Part shown: positions 15,242 to 23,882 of the stretch, piece by piece | How the letters are laid out: every line of letters starts with the position of its first letter | How positions within the stretch are numbered: the stretch's first letter is position 1 | Source: an uncultured Blautia sp. | GTDB lineage: Bacteria > Bacillota > Clostridia > Lachnospirales > Lachnospiraceae | NCBI GenBank assembly: GCA_934373235.1 | Contig: CAKROW010000012.1 | Coordinates: 1-54,334 of the forward strand | Length of the DNA stretch: 54,334 nt | Direction of reading: 5' to 3' | Translations under genes and position numbers: made by a program | The notes under the pieces: model-generated | What the model was told of the DNA's origin: nothing | Database searches by the model: none | What the model saw: the letters and a program-made list of their open reading frames with translations, nothing else

Positions 15242-17443
15242 TCACTCTACAGTTTCCACTGCGTACAGCGGATCTCCTGCTTTGACCTCACCGTGTGCCA
15301 GAACATGGATCCTCTGGTTATCCTCAAGCTCTGTGCAGAGAACCGGCGAACACAGTGACGGTGCATTTTCTTTAAGATAAGGAATATCTAGCTTCATAAG
15401 AAGATCACCTTTCTTTACCTTCTGTCCGTCTGTCACCAGAACCTCGAATCCTTCTCCCTTAAGCTTCACTGTATCGATTCCCATGTGAAGCAGCATTTCC
15501 ATTCCGGACTCCGTGGCAAAACCGATGGCATGTTTTGTCTCAAATACAAAGGCAACTTCACCATCTGCAGGCGCATAGACACACGCCTCTGTTGGTGTTA
15601 CCACCATACCTTCTCCCATCATTCCCTCTGCAAATCCGGGATCCGGTGCTTCACTTAAATCTGCAGCCACACCTGTAACAGGGCTGTAGATAATTGTTGT
15701 GCTGAGAACTTTTTTCTCTTCTTTTGCAGGCTCTGCCTGAGTCTCTTTTGCTTCCTGCACTGTGGTCTGTGCTGTATCCTGACTGCTGTCCGCTGCACCT
15801 TCATAATATTCATCCGGTGCTTTTTCCAGATAATCCTCAAGTTTGGATTTGATCACAGTTACCTGTGGTCCGTAGATGATCTGGATACCCTGGCCTTTTT
15901 TCACGATTCCTCTGGAGCCAGTGGATTTCAGGATATCATCGTTTACTCTGGCAGCATCATGAACTGTAATACGAAGTCTTGTTGCACAGCAGTCCACATC
16001 GCTGATATTTTTCTTTCCGCCAAGTCCTGCTGTAATGGCTTCGCTTACAGGATCTGCAGACATACTTACTGCATCTCCTGCTTTGCCGGCTTCCTTTCTT
16101 GCATTGACATCTGCTTTTGTGTAAAGTTTTGTTTCTGTATCATCATCCTCACGTCCCGGTGTCTTGAAGTTGAACTTCTTAATAAGGAATGTGAAGATCA
16201 CATAGTAAAGAATAAAGTAGATAATACCAACCGGAATGATCCTCAGCCAGCTTGTTTTCTCATTTCCCTGAAGGATTCCAAAGAGGAAGAGATCCAGGAA
16301 ACCACCAGAAAAAGTAAGCCCTACCGCAATGTTCAGCATATGTGCGATCATGTAAGCCGCACCTGCAAGGACTACCTGTACAGCAAAAAGTGCCGGAGCA
16401 ACAAAGAGGAACGAGAACTCAAGAGGCTCTGTGATTCCTGTCATCATACATGTCAGTGCTGCGGAAAGAAGCAGTCCGCCTGCTGCTTTTTTCTTCTCAG
16501 GTTTTGCGCAACGGTACATGGCAAGCGCCGCTCCCGGAAGACCGAAGATCATAAAGATAAATTCACCGGAAAAATATCTGGTTGCATCTGCGCTGAAATG
16601 TGCCACATTCGCAGAGTCAGCAAGCTGTGCAAAAAAGATATTCTGTCCACCCTGTACCATCTGTCCGGCAACCTCCATGGTTCCTCCAACTGCCGTCTGC
16701 CAGAAAGGCATGTAGAATACATGGTGAAGTCCGAATGGGATCAGGGCACGTTTAATGATACCAAAGATCAGGGTTCCCAGATATCCGCTTCCTGTGACAA
16801 GTCCGCCCAGTGCATAAATACCGTTCTGGACAACCGGCCACACAAAGTACATGGCAATACCTACGAACATATATACAATTGTTGAAATGATCGGTACAAA
16901 TCTGGAACCACCAAAGAATGACAGTGCGCTTGGAAGTACGATCTTATGGAAGCGGTTATGAAGTGCCGCTACACCAAGGCCTACGATAATACCTCCAAAT
17001 ACACCCATCTGTAATGACTGGATGCCACATACCGATGTGATGGTTCCCTCAAGAACGTTCTTTGCGATCTCACCGTCACCTGTGATCTTTCCATTGATCA
17101 CAAGCATGGCGTTAATAGCTACGTTCATAACAAAATAAGCGATCAGTGCGGAAAGAGCTGATACTTCTTTCTCCTTTTTCGCCATACCGATGGCCACGCC
17201 TACTGCAAAGATCAGCGGCAGGTTATCAAATACCGCACTTCCTACTTTGTTCATGATAACCAGAAGGGAGTTGAGAAGTGTTCCGCTTCCCAGAATTCCC
17301 TGAAGTCCATATGTTGCAATGGTCGTCTCATTTGTGAAGGAACTGCCGATTCCAAGAAGCAGGCCTGCCACAGGAAGGATTGCAATGGGAAGCATAAAGG
17401 ATCTTCCAACACGCTGCAAAACTCCGAAAATCTTGTCTTTCAT
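15242..17443 (-). CDS. ptsG: PTS glucose-type transporter IICBA
   Basis: A 733-residue sugar permease-kinase. Residues 1-425 are the membrane IIC domain, with GITEPLEFSFLF at 336-347 as the sugar-binding region. Residues 462-545 are IIB, with the phosphorylated Cys in DCCATRL (C486 by alignment with E. coli PtsG). After a Gln/Glu/Ala-rich linker, residues 580-733 are IIA, with the phosphorylated His in LLHMGIDTV (H653) and its partner in TKHAIG (H638). It imports and phosphorylates glucose or a related hexose such as N-acetylglucosamine; the exact sugar is not fixed by sequence. Its leader holds a promoter, a RAT and a terminator. Confidence 0.94.
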   Translation of the reverse strand: MKDKIFGVLQRVGRSFMLPIAILPVAGLLLGIGSSFTNETTIATYGLQGILGSGTLLNSLLVIMNKVGSAVFDNLPLIFAVGVAIGMAKKEKEVSALSALIAYFVMNVAINAMLVINGKITGDGEIAKNVLEGTITSVCGIQSLQMGVFGGIIVGLGVAALHNRFHKIVLPSALSFFGGSRFVPIISTIVYMFVGIAMYFVWPVVQNGIYALGGLVTGSGYLGTLIFGIIKRALIPFGLHHVFYMPFWQTAVGGTMEVAGQMVQGGQNIFFAQLADSANVAHFSADATRYFSGEFIFMIFGLPGAALAMYRCAKPEKKKAAGGLLLSAALTCMMTGITEPLEFSFLFVAPALFAVQVVLAGAAYMIAHMLNIAVGLTFSGGFLDLFLFGILQGNEKTSWLRIIPVGIIYFILYYVIFTFLIKKFNFKTPGREDDDTETKLYTKADVNARKEAGKAGDAVSMSADPVSEAITAGLGGKKNISDVDCCATRLRITVHDAARVNDDILKSTGSRGIVKKGQGIQIIYGPQVTVIKSKLEDYLEKAPDEYYEGAADSSQDTAQTTVQEAKETQAEPAKEEKKVLSTTIIYSPVTGVAADLSEAPDPGFAEGMMGEGMVVTPTEACVYAPADGEVAFVFETKHAIGFATESGMEMLLHMGIDTVKLKGEGFEVLVTDGQKVKKGDLLMKLDIPYLKENAPSLCSPVLCTELEDNQRIHVLAHGEVKAGDPLYAVETVE

Positions 17444-17500
17444 GGTTTTCTCTCCTTTTCTCTTTTTTGTTTATGAGGAGAGCATCCATATGTGGGCAAC

Positions 17501-17555
17501 AAAAAAAGACACCAACCCCATAAACATTAAAAATAACATTTATGACCGGTTAATG
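17501..17555 (-). terminator. Leader terminator of ptsG
   Basis: On the minus strand a long stem pairs CATTAACC with GGTTGGTG, and then CATAAATGTT with AATGTTTATG around an ATTTTT loop, followed by TCTTTTTTT. It ends before the ptsG start. Its 5' arm overlaps the RAT, so folding of one excludes the other. Confidence 0.8.
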
Positions 17556-17576
17556 CCTGCTTTCCAGTTACACACC
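17548..17576 (-). promoter_or_regulatory. Ribonucleic antiterminator (RAT) of ptsG
   Basis: On the minus strand GTGTGTAACTG...GCAGGCATTAACC matches the RAT pattern bound by LicT/SacY/GlcT proteins (GTTACTG...GCAGGCAnnACC). The GCAGGCATTAACC half is also the 5' arm of the terminator. The antiterminator gene at 14192-15031 is the likely binding partner. Confidence 0.8.
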
Positions 17577-17589
17577 AAATCTGTATTAC

Positions 17590-17618
17590 AATATAAAATT
17601 TTTTCCGGATCCTGTCAA
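17590..17618 (-). promoter_or_regulatory. ptsG promoter
   Basis: TTGACA (17618-17613), a 17-bp spacer and TATATT (17595-17590) on the minus strand. The predicted start is at about 17583, giving a leader of about 140 nt that begins just before the RAT. Confidence 0.82.
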
Positions 17619-17746
17619 GGGGCAATCGCAAATTTCCATATATTTTCATTTCTTGACTTTAACTTTTATTATGATAAGATGGATTTATATTACAGATATG
17701 CACCGGGAAACCGGCCTGCATATAAGAAACCGGAGGTACTTTTCTG

Positions 17747-19468
17747 ATGAATACACTTAAGAAATTCATCCATTATTACGGCCCTTATAAAGTGGTCTTT
17801 TTTATTGACCTTATATGTGCCGCAGTTATCAGTCTTGTGGATCTTGCCTATCCACAGATCCTTCGCACCATGACAAAAACTCTTTTTACACAGGACCGAG
17901 CTATGATCCTGCATGCCCTGCCTCTGATCGCAGCCTCACTTTTTATTATGTATGTGATCCAGAGCCTTTGTAAATATTATGTCACCTATCAGGGACATAT
18001 GATGGGCGCAAACATGGAACGTGACATGCGCCGGGAACTGTTTGACCACTATCAGGAGCTGTCTTTTTCCTATTACAGCAGAAACAATTCCGGTCAGATG
18101 ATGAGTAAGCTGGTCAGCGATCTTTTTGATATTTCAGAATTTGCACATCACGGCCCCGAGAACCTTTTTATCTCCCTGGTGAAGATTGTCGGTGCCTTTA
18201 TTTTTCTATTCTTTATCAACAGGAAACTGGCTCTTCCGCTGATCCTTCTGGTGATCATAATGTTTGTTTTTTCTTTCCGGCAGAATGCAAAAATGCAGGA
18301 AACCTTCATGGAAAACAGGCGCAAGATCGGCGATGTGAATGCAAGCCTTCAGGATACCCTTTCCGGCATCCGTGTTGTACAATCCTTTGCAAATGAGGAT
18401 ATCGAGCGTGCCAAATTCAAAAAGAGCAATGAGGCTTTTCTTATTTCCAAGCGGGATAATTATCATTGCATGGGAAGCTTTATGAGCTCCAATCTGTTTT
18501 TCCAGGGTATGATGTATCTGGTCACTCTGGTTTATGGTGGTTATCTTATTGCACAGGGACAGATGCAGGCAGAAGATCTTGCCATGTATGCTCTTTATAT
18601 TGGAATCTTTATCAGTCCGATCCAGATCCTGGTTGAGCTTGTGGAAATGATGCAGAAAGGTCTTTCCGGATTTCGCCGTTTCCTGGATGTGATGGAGACT
18701 GAGACCGAGATCAGTGATGCACCGGATGCTGTGGAGCTTACAGATGTAAAGGGGCACGTGCGTTATGATCATGTTTCTTTTCACTACAGTGATGATAATA
18801 CACCGGTACTCTCCGATATCTCCATTGATATTCCTGCCGGCAGATCAGTAGCTCTGGTAGGGCCTTCCGGAAGCGGTAAGACTACTATCTGCTCTCTGCT
18901 GCCCAGATTTTACGATGTGACAGAGGGTTCTGTTACTGTTGACGGAAAAGATATCCGGAAACTGACATTAAAAAGCCTCAGGAACCAGATCGGCATGGTT
19001 CAGCAGGATGTGTATCTGTTTGCCGGAAGCATCCGGGATAATATTGCCTACGGTAAACCGGGAGCTACCGATGAAGAGATCATCCATGCTGCAAAATGTG
19101 CAAGTATCCATGATTTTATCATGGAGCTGCCGGACGGATATGATACCTATGTAGGAGAACGTGGCACCCGTCTCTCCGGCGGACAGAAGCAGAGGATTTC
19201 CATTGCGAGAGTTTTCCTTAAGAATCCTCCTATCCTGATACTGGATGAAGCTACCAGCGCACTGGATAACGAAAGTGAAAGGTGGATCCAGCGAAGCCTG
19301 GAAGAGCTTTCCAAAAACCGTACTACCATCACTATTGCACACCGTCTGTCCACCATACGTGATGCGGATGAGATCATTGTGATCACAGAGAACGGGATTG
19401 CCGAGAGAGGTACTCACGCTGAGCTGCTTGAAAAGAATGGGGTTTATGCCGCTTATTACAATATGTAG
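17747..19468 (+). CDS. ABC exporter, fused membrane and ATPase domains
   Basis: A 573-residue MsbA/LmrA-type half transporter. Residues 1-320 hold six membrane helices. The ATPase follows with Walker A GPSGSGKT at 372-379, signature LSGGQ at 476-480 and Walker B ILILDE at 496-501, then the switch His in IAHRLST. It would work as a homodimer to export lipids, drugs or peptides; the substrate is unknown. No partner half-transporter or peptidase domain is present. A ribosome site GGAGGT lies 9 nt before the ATG. It diverges from ptsG. Confidence 0.92.
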   Translation: MNTLKKFIHYYGPYKVVFFIDLICAAVISLVDLAYPQILRTMTKTLFTQDRAMILHALPLIAASLFIMYVIQSLCKYYVTYQGHMMGANMERDMRRELFDHYQELSFSYYSRNNSGQMMSKLVSDLFDISEFAHHGPENLFISLVKIVGAFIFLFFINRKLALPLILLVIIMFVFSFRQNAKMQETFMENRRKIGDVNASLQDTLSGIRVVQSFANEDIERAKFKKSNEAFLISKRDNYHCMGSFMSSNLFFQGMMYLVTLVYGGYLIAQGQMQAEDLAMYALYIGIFISPIQILVELVEMMQKGLSGFRRFLDVMETETEISDAPDAVELTDVKGHVRYDHVSFHYSDDNTPVLSDISIDIPAGRSVALVGPSGSGKTTICSLLPRFYDVTEGSVTVDGKDIRKLTLKSLRNQIGMVQQDVYLFAGSIRDNIAYGKPGATDEEIIHAAKCASIHDFIMELPDGYDTYVGERGTRLSGGQKQRISIARVFLKNPPILILDEATSALDNESERWIQRSLEELSKNRTTITIAHRLSTIRDADEIIVITENGIAERGTHAELLEKNGVYAAYYNM

Positions 19469-19474
19469 GTTATT

Positions 19475-19620
19475 CGAGGGAGGGCCATCTCCAAGTTGCG
19501 AAGCCCGAAGGCCCTCCCTCGAGCTCCCACCCTCTTGGGCACGCTTTGGTTCACCCAGCCAGAACGGACTGACTGTGAACTGTGGCGTACGGACGTGGGA
19601 GGCGCTTCGCTGTCCCACTG
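19475..19620. repeat. G+C-rich structured palindromic element
   Basis: About 145 bp of noticeably higher G+C than the surroundings. A perfect 12-bp stem CGAGGGAGGGCC / GGCCCTCCCTCG joins 19475-19486 and 19510-19521. Next, CTCCCAC (19524-19530) pairs with GTGGGAG (19595-19601) and encloses GTTCAC (19549-19554) / GTGAAC (19575-19580). GTGGGA can instead pair with TCCCAC at 19612-19617, so two folds compete. It lies between the exporter stop and the terminator and codes for nothing plausible. It resembles a dispersed element or a structured RNA. Confidence 0.55.
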
Positions 19621-19640
19621 GAATTGGAAATTTGTAATAT

Positions 19641-19703
19641 AAAAAGAGTGTTTACCTGTCAGTATCGATATTCTACAATACTGATAAGGTGACACTCTTT
19701 TTT
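19641..19703. terminator. Bidirectional terminator
   Basis: AAAAAGAGTGT...GTCAGTAT pairs with ATACTGAT...ACACTCTTTTTT through a stem of about 25 bp with small bulges. It separates the convergent exporter gene and the H1-like gene. Confidence 0.8.
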
Positions 19704-19725
19704 GTTCTGATATGCTGTTGATTTT

Positions 19726-20142
19726 TTACAGCAGGTATACCGGAAGCTCGTCTTTGATGCCCACCGGCTGGTTGTTTGCCGGTTCTTCTTTCTTCCTGGT
19801 ATGGAATACAGCCTGGAGTTCATCGGCGTTGCCGCCGCTGATCACGTTCTGTGCTACGGTTCCTGTTGGTTTTTCCGCAGCGGCTGTTTTTGCAGTTGCG
19901 CTCTTGCGGGGTGTTGTCTTTCTGGTGGTGGTTTTCTTTGCTGTTGCTTTTGTTGTGGTCTTCTTTGCCGGAGATTTTGATGTGGTCTTCTTTGCGGCTG
20001 TTTTTTCGGCAGCTTTCTCTCTGGTTTCTGTCTTTACTTCTGTCGGCTTTTCTGCCACTTTTACCTCTGTAGCCTTCTCTTCTGTCTTTGCTGTTTTCTC
20101 TGCATTTACTGCTCTTGCGATGCTTGCTCTACCTACTGACAC
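19726..20142 (-). CDS. Histone-H1-like Lys/Ala/Thr-rich protein paired with ParA
   Basis: 138 residues. The centre (about 15-95) is a low-complexity basic tail of KTAAKK, KKTTTK and KKTTTRKTTPRKS units like those in histone H1 or HU-tail proteins. It is followed by a more ordinary C-terminus (PTGTVAQNVISGGNADELQAVFHTRKKEEPANNQPVGIKDELPVYLL). The start is GTG at 20142, 8 nt after GAGGAGG, inside the ParA reading frame, so the genes overlap by 14 bp and are coupled. The basic tail should bind DNA or RNA non-specifically. A ParA partner role is inference from coupling; it has no ParB-like domain. Confidence 0.8.
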   Translation of the reverse strand: MSVGRASIARAVNAEKTAKTEEKATEVKVAEKPTEVKTETREKAAEKTAAKKTTSKSPAKKTTTKATAKKTTTRKTTPRKSATAKTAAAEKPTGTVAQNVISGGNADELQAVFHTRKKEEPANNQPVGIKDELPVYLL

Positions 20143-20920
20143 GATCCATTACCTCCTCTGCCAATGCTATGTATTCTTTTGCGCTGCGGCTGCTTTTTTT
20201 GAATTCCACAACCGGCTGGCTGCTGTCCTGTGACCATTCGATGGAGCTGTCCACACGGATAAAGGATTCGAAAAGATAAATTCCTTCCATCTCTTTCAGA
20301 GTCTCCATGGTCTGTTTGAAATAATTCTTTCTGGCATCCGCCTTGGTCACTACAATACCAAGAGTCTGAAGCCCGGGAGCGATCTCCCTGACCTCACCCA
20401 GGAAATCAAACATGTTGGCAAGGCCGAACATTCCCCAGGGGCTTGCCTCCACAGGAACCAGAACATAATCGGAAGCACAGAGGATATTCATCACCCAGCC
20501 ACCCAGAGTAGGGGGAGAATCGATCAGAATGTAATCATAGATTCCCGAGTCTTTCACCTTCTGCAGGCATTTCCGGAGAATAAATTCTCTCTGCCATTTG
20601 GTAAAAAGTTCATACTCTATGGAGCTCATCAATGTGGAGGACGGTACAAGATCCAGATTATCATATCTGGTGTGGACAATATAATCTGTCAGATCCTCCT
20701 GATGCCCGATGGCATAATACAGATTCTTTTCCCCTGCTGCCATGGCAAGGACCTCCTCCTCGGAAAAAAAGGAAAGTGAAAGATTCAACTGCATGTCACC
20801 GTCAACAAGAAGAACCTTCTTACCCATAGCCGCAAGTGCGGCTCCCACATTGGAACAACTGGTAGATTTCCCACTGCCTCCTTTATTATTTGCAAAACAT
20901 ATTGTCACAGAATTCCCCAT
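20129..20920 (-). CDS. ParA/MinD-family ATPase
   Basis: About 263 residues with the deviant Walker A NKGGSGKST near the N-terminus, DGDMQLNLSLS (A' motif) and IDSPPTLGG (Walker B), followed by VPVEASPWGMFGL. These define a dimerising ParA-type ATPase that moves or positions DNA or protein cargo. I see no parB or parS and no plasmid gene nearby, and the downstream coupled gene is an H1-like basic protein. ATG at 20920 is chosen over the preceding GTG because GGGAGG lies 5 nt upstream. It may be a chromosomal orphan ParA. Confidence 0.9.
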   Translation of the reverse strand: MGNSVTICFANNKGGSGKSTSCSNVGAALAAMGKKVLLVDGDMQLNLSLSFFSEEEVLAMAAGEKNLYYAIGHQEDLTDYIVHTRYDNLDLVPSSTLMSSIEYELFTKWQREFILRKCLQKVKDSGIYDYILIDSPPTLGGWVMNILCASDYVLVPVEASPWGMFGLANMFDFLGEVREIAPGLQTLGIVVTKADARKNYFKQTMETLKEMEGIYLFESFIRVDSSIEWSQDSSQPVVEFKKSSRSAKEYIALAEEVMDRVSR

Positions 20921-20964
20921 CACAGCCTCCCAACAACAAAATTCACTGATTTTTAGCTGATATC

Positions 20965-20993
20965 ATTATAATATATCAATCTGCCAAAAACAA
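20965..20993 (-). promoter_or_regulatory. Promoter of the ParA/H1-like operon
   Basis: On the minus strand TTGTTT (20993-20988), a 17-bp spacer and TATAAT (20970-20965). The predicted start is about 38 nt before the ATG. Confidence 0.65.
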
Positions 20994-21023
20994 GCATATC
21001 CCACACGAATCCACAAAATCCGA

Positions 21024-21072
21024 CAAAAAAACAACAGACCCGGGAGGACGTTTAAGGGTCTGTTGTTTTTTC
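21024..21072. terminator. Terminator of the sugar transporter operon
   Basis: A perfect stem of about 16 bp, AAAAAACAACAGACCC / GGGTCTGTTGTTTTTT, begins 8 nt after the mmsB stop. It is symmetrical, so it also insulates the ParA promoter on the other side. Confidence 0.88.
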
Positions 21073-21079
21073 AGCTATA

Positions 21080-22255
21080 TTATTTTACGATAAAGGATTT
21101 TCTCTTACTTACAACATCGAAGATAACAGCCGCAAGAAGTACCATACCTTTGACAACCTTCTGGATATTCTGGTCAATACCCATGATACTCATACCAAGG
21201 TTCAGGACACCCATAAGAAGGGCACCGATGATAACTCCCGGAACTGTACCGGTACCACCATAAGCAGAAGCACCACCGATGAAACATGCACCGATCGCAT
21301 CCATCTCGAAGTTTGTACCAGCCTGTGGGTTGGATGAATTCAGTCTGGCCATTGTCACCATACCTGCAATAGCTGCCAGAAGACCCATGTTCAGGTAAGC
21401 AAGGAAATAAACCTTGTTTGTATCAATACCGGAAAGCTTTGTTGCCTTCTCATTACCGCCAACTGCGTAAAAATAACGACCTGTTGTAGTCTTGGAAGCA
21501 ATGTATGTATAGATAGCAATGATCACTGCAACCCAGAGAAGGGAATTCGGAATACCCTTGTACTGAGCAAGTCTGAACATAAAGGCAAGAACAACTGCAC
21601 AGATCAGAACCATCTTCACTGCAACACCACCGAAAGCCTCAACACTGTAACCTTTCTTAGCACGGTCTGCACGGTTTTTCATAACAAGTGCAACATAAAC
21701 GATACAGACAATAATACCAACTACGAAACATGATCTGTTAAACCCTTCACCGCCACCAAGGAAGTCCGGAATATAGTTATTGAACAGAGCCAGATAAGCA
21801 TCCGGCATCGGAGCCAGTGTCTGTCCTTCCAGAACTACGTTGGAAAGGCCACGAAAAGCAAGCATACCGGCCAGAGTAACAATAAACGGAGGAATTCGTA
21901 CGTAAGCGATCCAGAATCCCTGCCATGCACCGATGGCAATACCTACAAGAAGCATCACGATCATAGTGAGATATGGATTCATACTGTTGAGAACCATCAT
22001 CTTACCACCGACAGCAGCAACAAAGCATACAACTGAACCGACTGACAGATCGATGTTACCACCTGTTAAAATACAGAACAGCATACCAGTTGCAAGAATA
22101 AATACATATGCATTCTGGGCTACCAGGTTATTTACATTCTGCGGAAGAAGCATAACGCCCTTTGTGTTCACGGAAAACATGATCACAACAAATACCAGAA
22201 CAATGACCATGGTATATTTTTTTATTATTTCTGAAAAACTAATCTTTTTCTCCAT
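21080..22255 (-). CDS. mmsB: Multiple-monosaccharide ABC transporter permease
   Basis: A 391-residue membrane protein with about ten hydrophobic segments, of the XylH/GguB/MmsB family. Visible family motifs are GMLFCILTGGNIDLSVGSVV, RIPPFIVTLAGMLAFRG, YFYAVGGNEKATKLSGI (contact with the ATPase) and GACFIGGASAYGGTGTVPGVIIGALLMG. It forms the membrane channel for a sugar (typically xylose, arabinose, galactose or glucose) delivered by the ChvE-like protein. It starts 4 nt after the ATPase stop and is the last gene of the transporter operon. Confidence 0.93.
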   Translation of the reverse strand: MEKKISFSEIIKKYTMVIVLVFVVIMFSVNTKGVMLLPQNVNNLVAQNAYVFILATGMLFCILTGGNIDLSVGSVVCFVAAVGGKMMVLNSMNPYLTMIVMLLVGIAIGAWQGFWIAYVRIPPFIVTLAGMLAFRGLSNVVLEGQTLAPMPDAYLALFNNYIPDFLGGGEGFNRSCFVVGIIVCIVYVALVMKNRADRAKKGYSVEAFGGVAVKMVLICAVVLAFMFRLAQYKGIPNSLLWVAVIIAIYTYIASKTTTGRYFYAVGGNEKATKLSGIDTNKVYFLAYLNMGLLAAIAGMVTMARLNSSNPQAGTNFEMDAIGACFIGGASAYGGTGTVPGVIIGALLMGVLNLGMSIMGIDQNIQKVVKGMVLLAAVIFDVVSKRKSFIVK

Positions 22256-22259
22256 CTTC

Positions 22260-23798
22260 TTACTCTCCTTTACCTGACTTCACGATCCTGGACATGATCA
22301 GCTCAGATGTAGCTTCCTTGCCACTTACCTCACCTACGAATCTGCCCTCATTCATGATATAGATTCTGTCTGACATTCCAAGCACTTCCGGAAGCTCAGA
22401 AGAGATCATGATCACAGATTTTCCTGCTGCGACCAGGTCATTGATGATACAGTAGATTTCATATTTGGCACCTACGTCAATACCTCTTGTAGGTTCATCC
22501 AAAATCAGGATATCCGGCTCTGCAAACATCCATTTTGCAAGAAGGACCTTCTGCTGATTACCACCGCTCAGGTTTCCGACATTCTGCTCAACTGTCGGAC
22601 ACTTGGTTTTCAGTTTCTTCCTGTATTCCTCAGCAACTGCGTATTCTTTGTCCGTATCGATCACTTTTCCATTACTGATACCCGACATGTTTGCCAGTGT
22701 AGTGTTCATCTTTATGGATTTGGAAAGGATCAGTCCGTTTCCCTTTCGATCCTCTGTAACATAGGCGAGCTTGTTGTCAATAGCCTCCTGAACTGTATTC
22801 AGCTTCACTTCTTTTCCATTCATGAACACCTGTCCGGAGATCTTAGTTCCATAGCTCTTGCCAAAAATACTCATGGCCAGTTCTGTACGTCCTGCTCCCA
22901 TCAGTCCTGAAATACCGACAACCTCGCCTTTATGTACTTTAAAGGATACGTTATTTACCACCTTACGTTCTGTATACAGCGGATGATAAACATTCCAGTT
23001 TTTAACCTCCATGGAAACATCGCCGATCTTTACATTTGGACGTTTCGGGAACCGGTCTGTCATCTCACGTCCAACCATTCCCTGAATGATCCTCTGCTCA
23101 GAAAAATCATCTTTCTTCTTATCCAGCGTTTCAATTGTCGAACCATCCCGGATAACCGTAATTTTGTCTGCTACATAGGAGATTTCATTTAATTTATGGG
23201 AAATGATGATAGAAGTCATTCCCTGCTTCTTGAATTTCAGAAGAAGATCCAGAAGCGCTTTGGAGTCATCTTCATTCAGTGATGCGGTAGGCTCATCCAG
23301 AATAAGAAGTTTTGCATTTTTTGCAAGTGCCTTTGCGATCTCAACAAGCTGCTGCTTACCTACACCAATATCCTTGATCAAAGTTCTGGAGGATTCCTCC
23401 AGTCCTACTATTTTCAAATATTTATCTGCTTCTCCATAAGTTTCATTCCAGTTGATGGAAAAGCTTTTGCCTCTTTCATTACCCAGGTACATATTTTCGC
23501 CGATAGTCATATAGGGAATCAGTGCCAGTTCCTGGTGAATGATTACAATTCCTTTATATTCACTGTCTTTGATAGTGTTAAATTTACAGATCTCGCCATC
23601 ATAAATAATATTTCCTTCATACGAACCATATGGATAAATACCACTTAATACATTCATCAATGTAGATTTACCGGCACCATTCTCACCTACCAGTGCGTGG
23701 ATCTCGCCTTCCTCGACCTGGAGATTAACATTGTCCAGTGCCTTTACACCTGGGAAAGTTTTGGTGATATTTTTCATTTCCAGAAGTATCTTAGCCAA
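22260..23798 (-). CDS. mmsA: Multiple-monosaccharide ABC transporter ATPase
   Basis: About 512 residues with two ABC domains in tandem. The first has GENGAGKSTLM, IHQE and LLILDEPTASL; the second has GLMGAGRTEL, LSGGNQQKVLLAKWM and ILILDEPTRGIDVG, a layout typical of sugar ATPases such as XylG/MglA. I set the start at a TTG (23798) because GGGAGG lies 9 nt upstream and the protein then begins MAKILLEMKNITKTF, as relatives do. A longer frame to 23882 would run through the hairpin between this gene and the binding protein. It powers MmsB. Confidence 0.92.
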   Translation of the reverse strand: MAKILLEMKNITKTFPGVKALDNVNLQVEEGEIHALVGENGAGKSTLMNVLSGIYPYGSYEGNIIYDGEICKFNTIKDSEYKGIVIIHQELALIPYMTIGENMYLGNERGKSFSINWNETYGEADKYLKIVGLEESSRTLIKDIGVGKQQLVEIAKALAKNAKLLILDEPTASLNEDDSKALLDLLLKFKKQGMTSIIISHKLNEISYVADKITVIRDGSTIETLDKKKDDFSEQRIIQGMVGREMTDRFPKRPNVKIGDVSMEVKNWNVYHPLYTERKVVNNVSFKVHKGEVVGISGLMGAGRTELAMSIFGKSYGTKISGQVFMNGKEVKLNTVQEAIDNKLAYVTEDRKGNGLILSKSIKMNTTLANMSGISNGKVIDTDKEYAVAEEYRKKLKTKCPTVEQNVGNLSGGNQQKVLLAKWMFAEPDILILDEPTRGIDVGAKYEIYCIINDLVAAGKSVIMISSELPEVLGMSDRIYIMNEGRFVGEVSGKEATSELIMSRIVKSGKGE

Positions 23799-23824
23799 CT
23801 CAATTTCCCTCCCTTTCCACTGTT

Positions 23825-23855
23825 CATGCAGGCGGATAAGATCCCCGCCTGCATG
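23825..23855. other. Intercistronic hairpin between chvE and mmsA
   Basis: A perfect CATGCAGGCGG / CCGCCTGCATG stem in the 84-bp gap downstream of the binding-protein gene, with no T run. Such stems commonly protect the upstream mRNA, allowing more binding protein than ATPase. Confidence 0.6.
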
Positions 23856-23882
23856 TGATAAATTTCTGTTCTTAAAAAACAC

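Noticed and set aside
15959..16885. A 308-codon plus-strand frame opposite ptsG
   Set aside because: Antisense to the IIC/IIB domains, Cys-rich by chance and without a ribosome site.
19398..19637. A 79-codon frame through the end of the exporter and the structured element
   Set aside because: It overlaps the real exporter gene in another frame and otherwise reads a palindromic element; there is no ribosome site.
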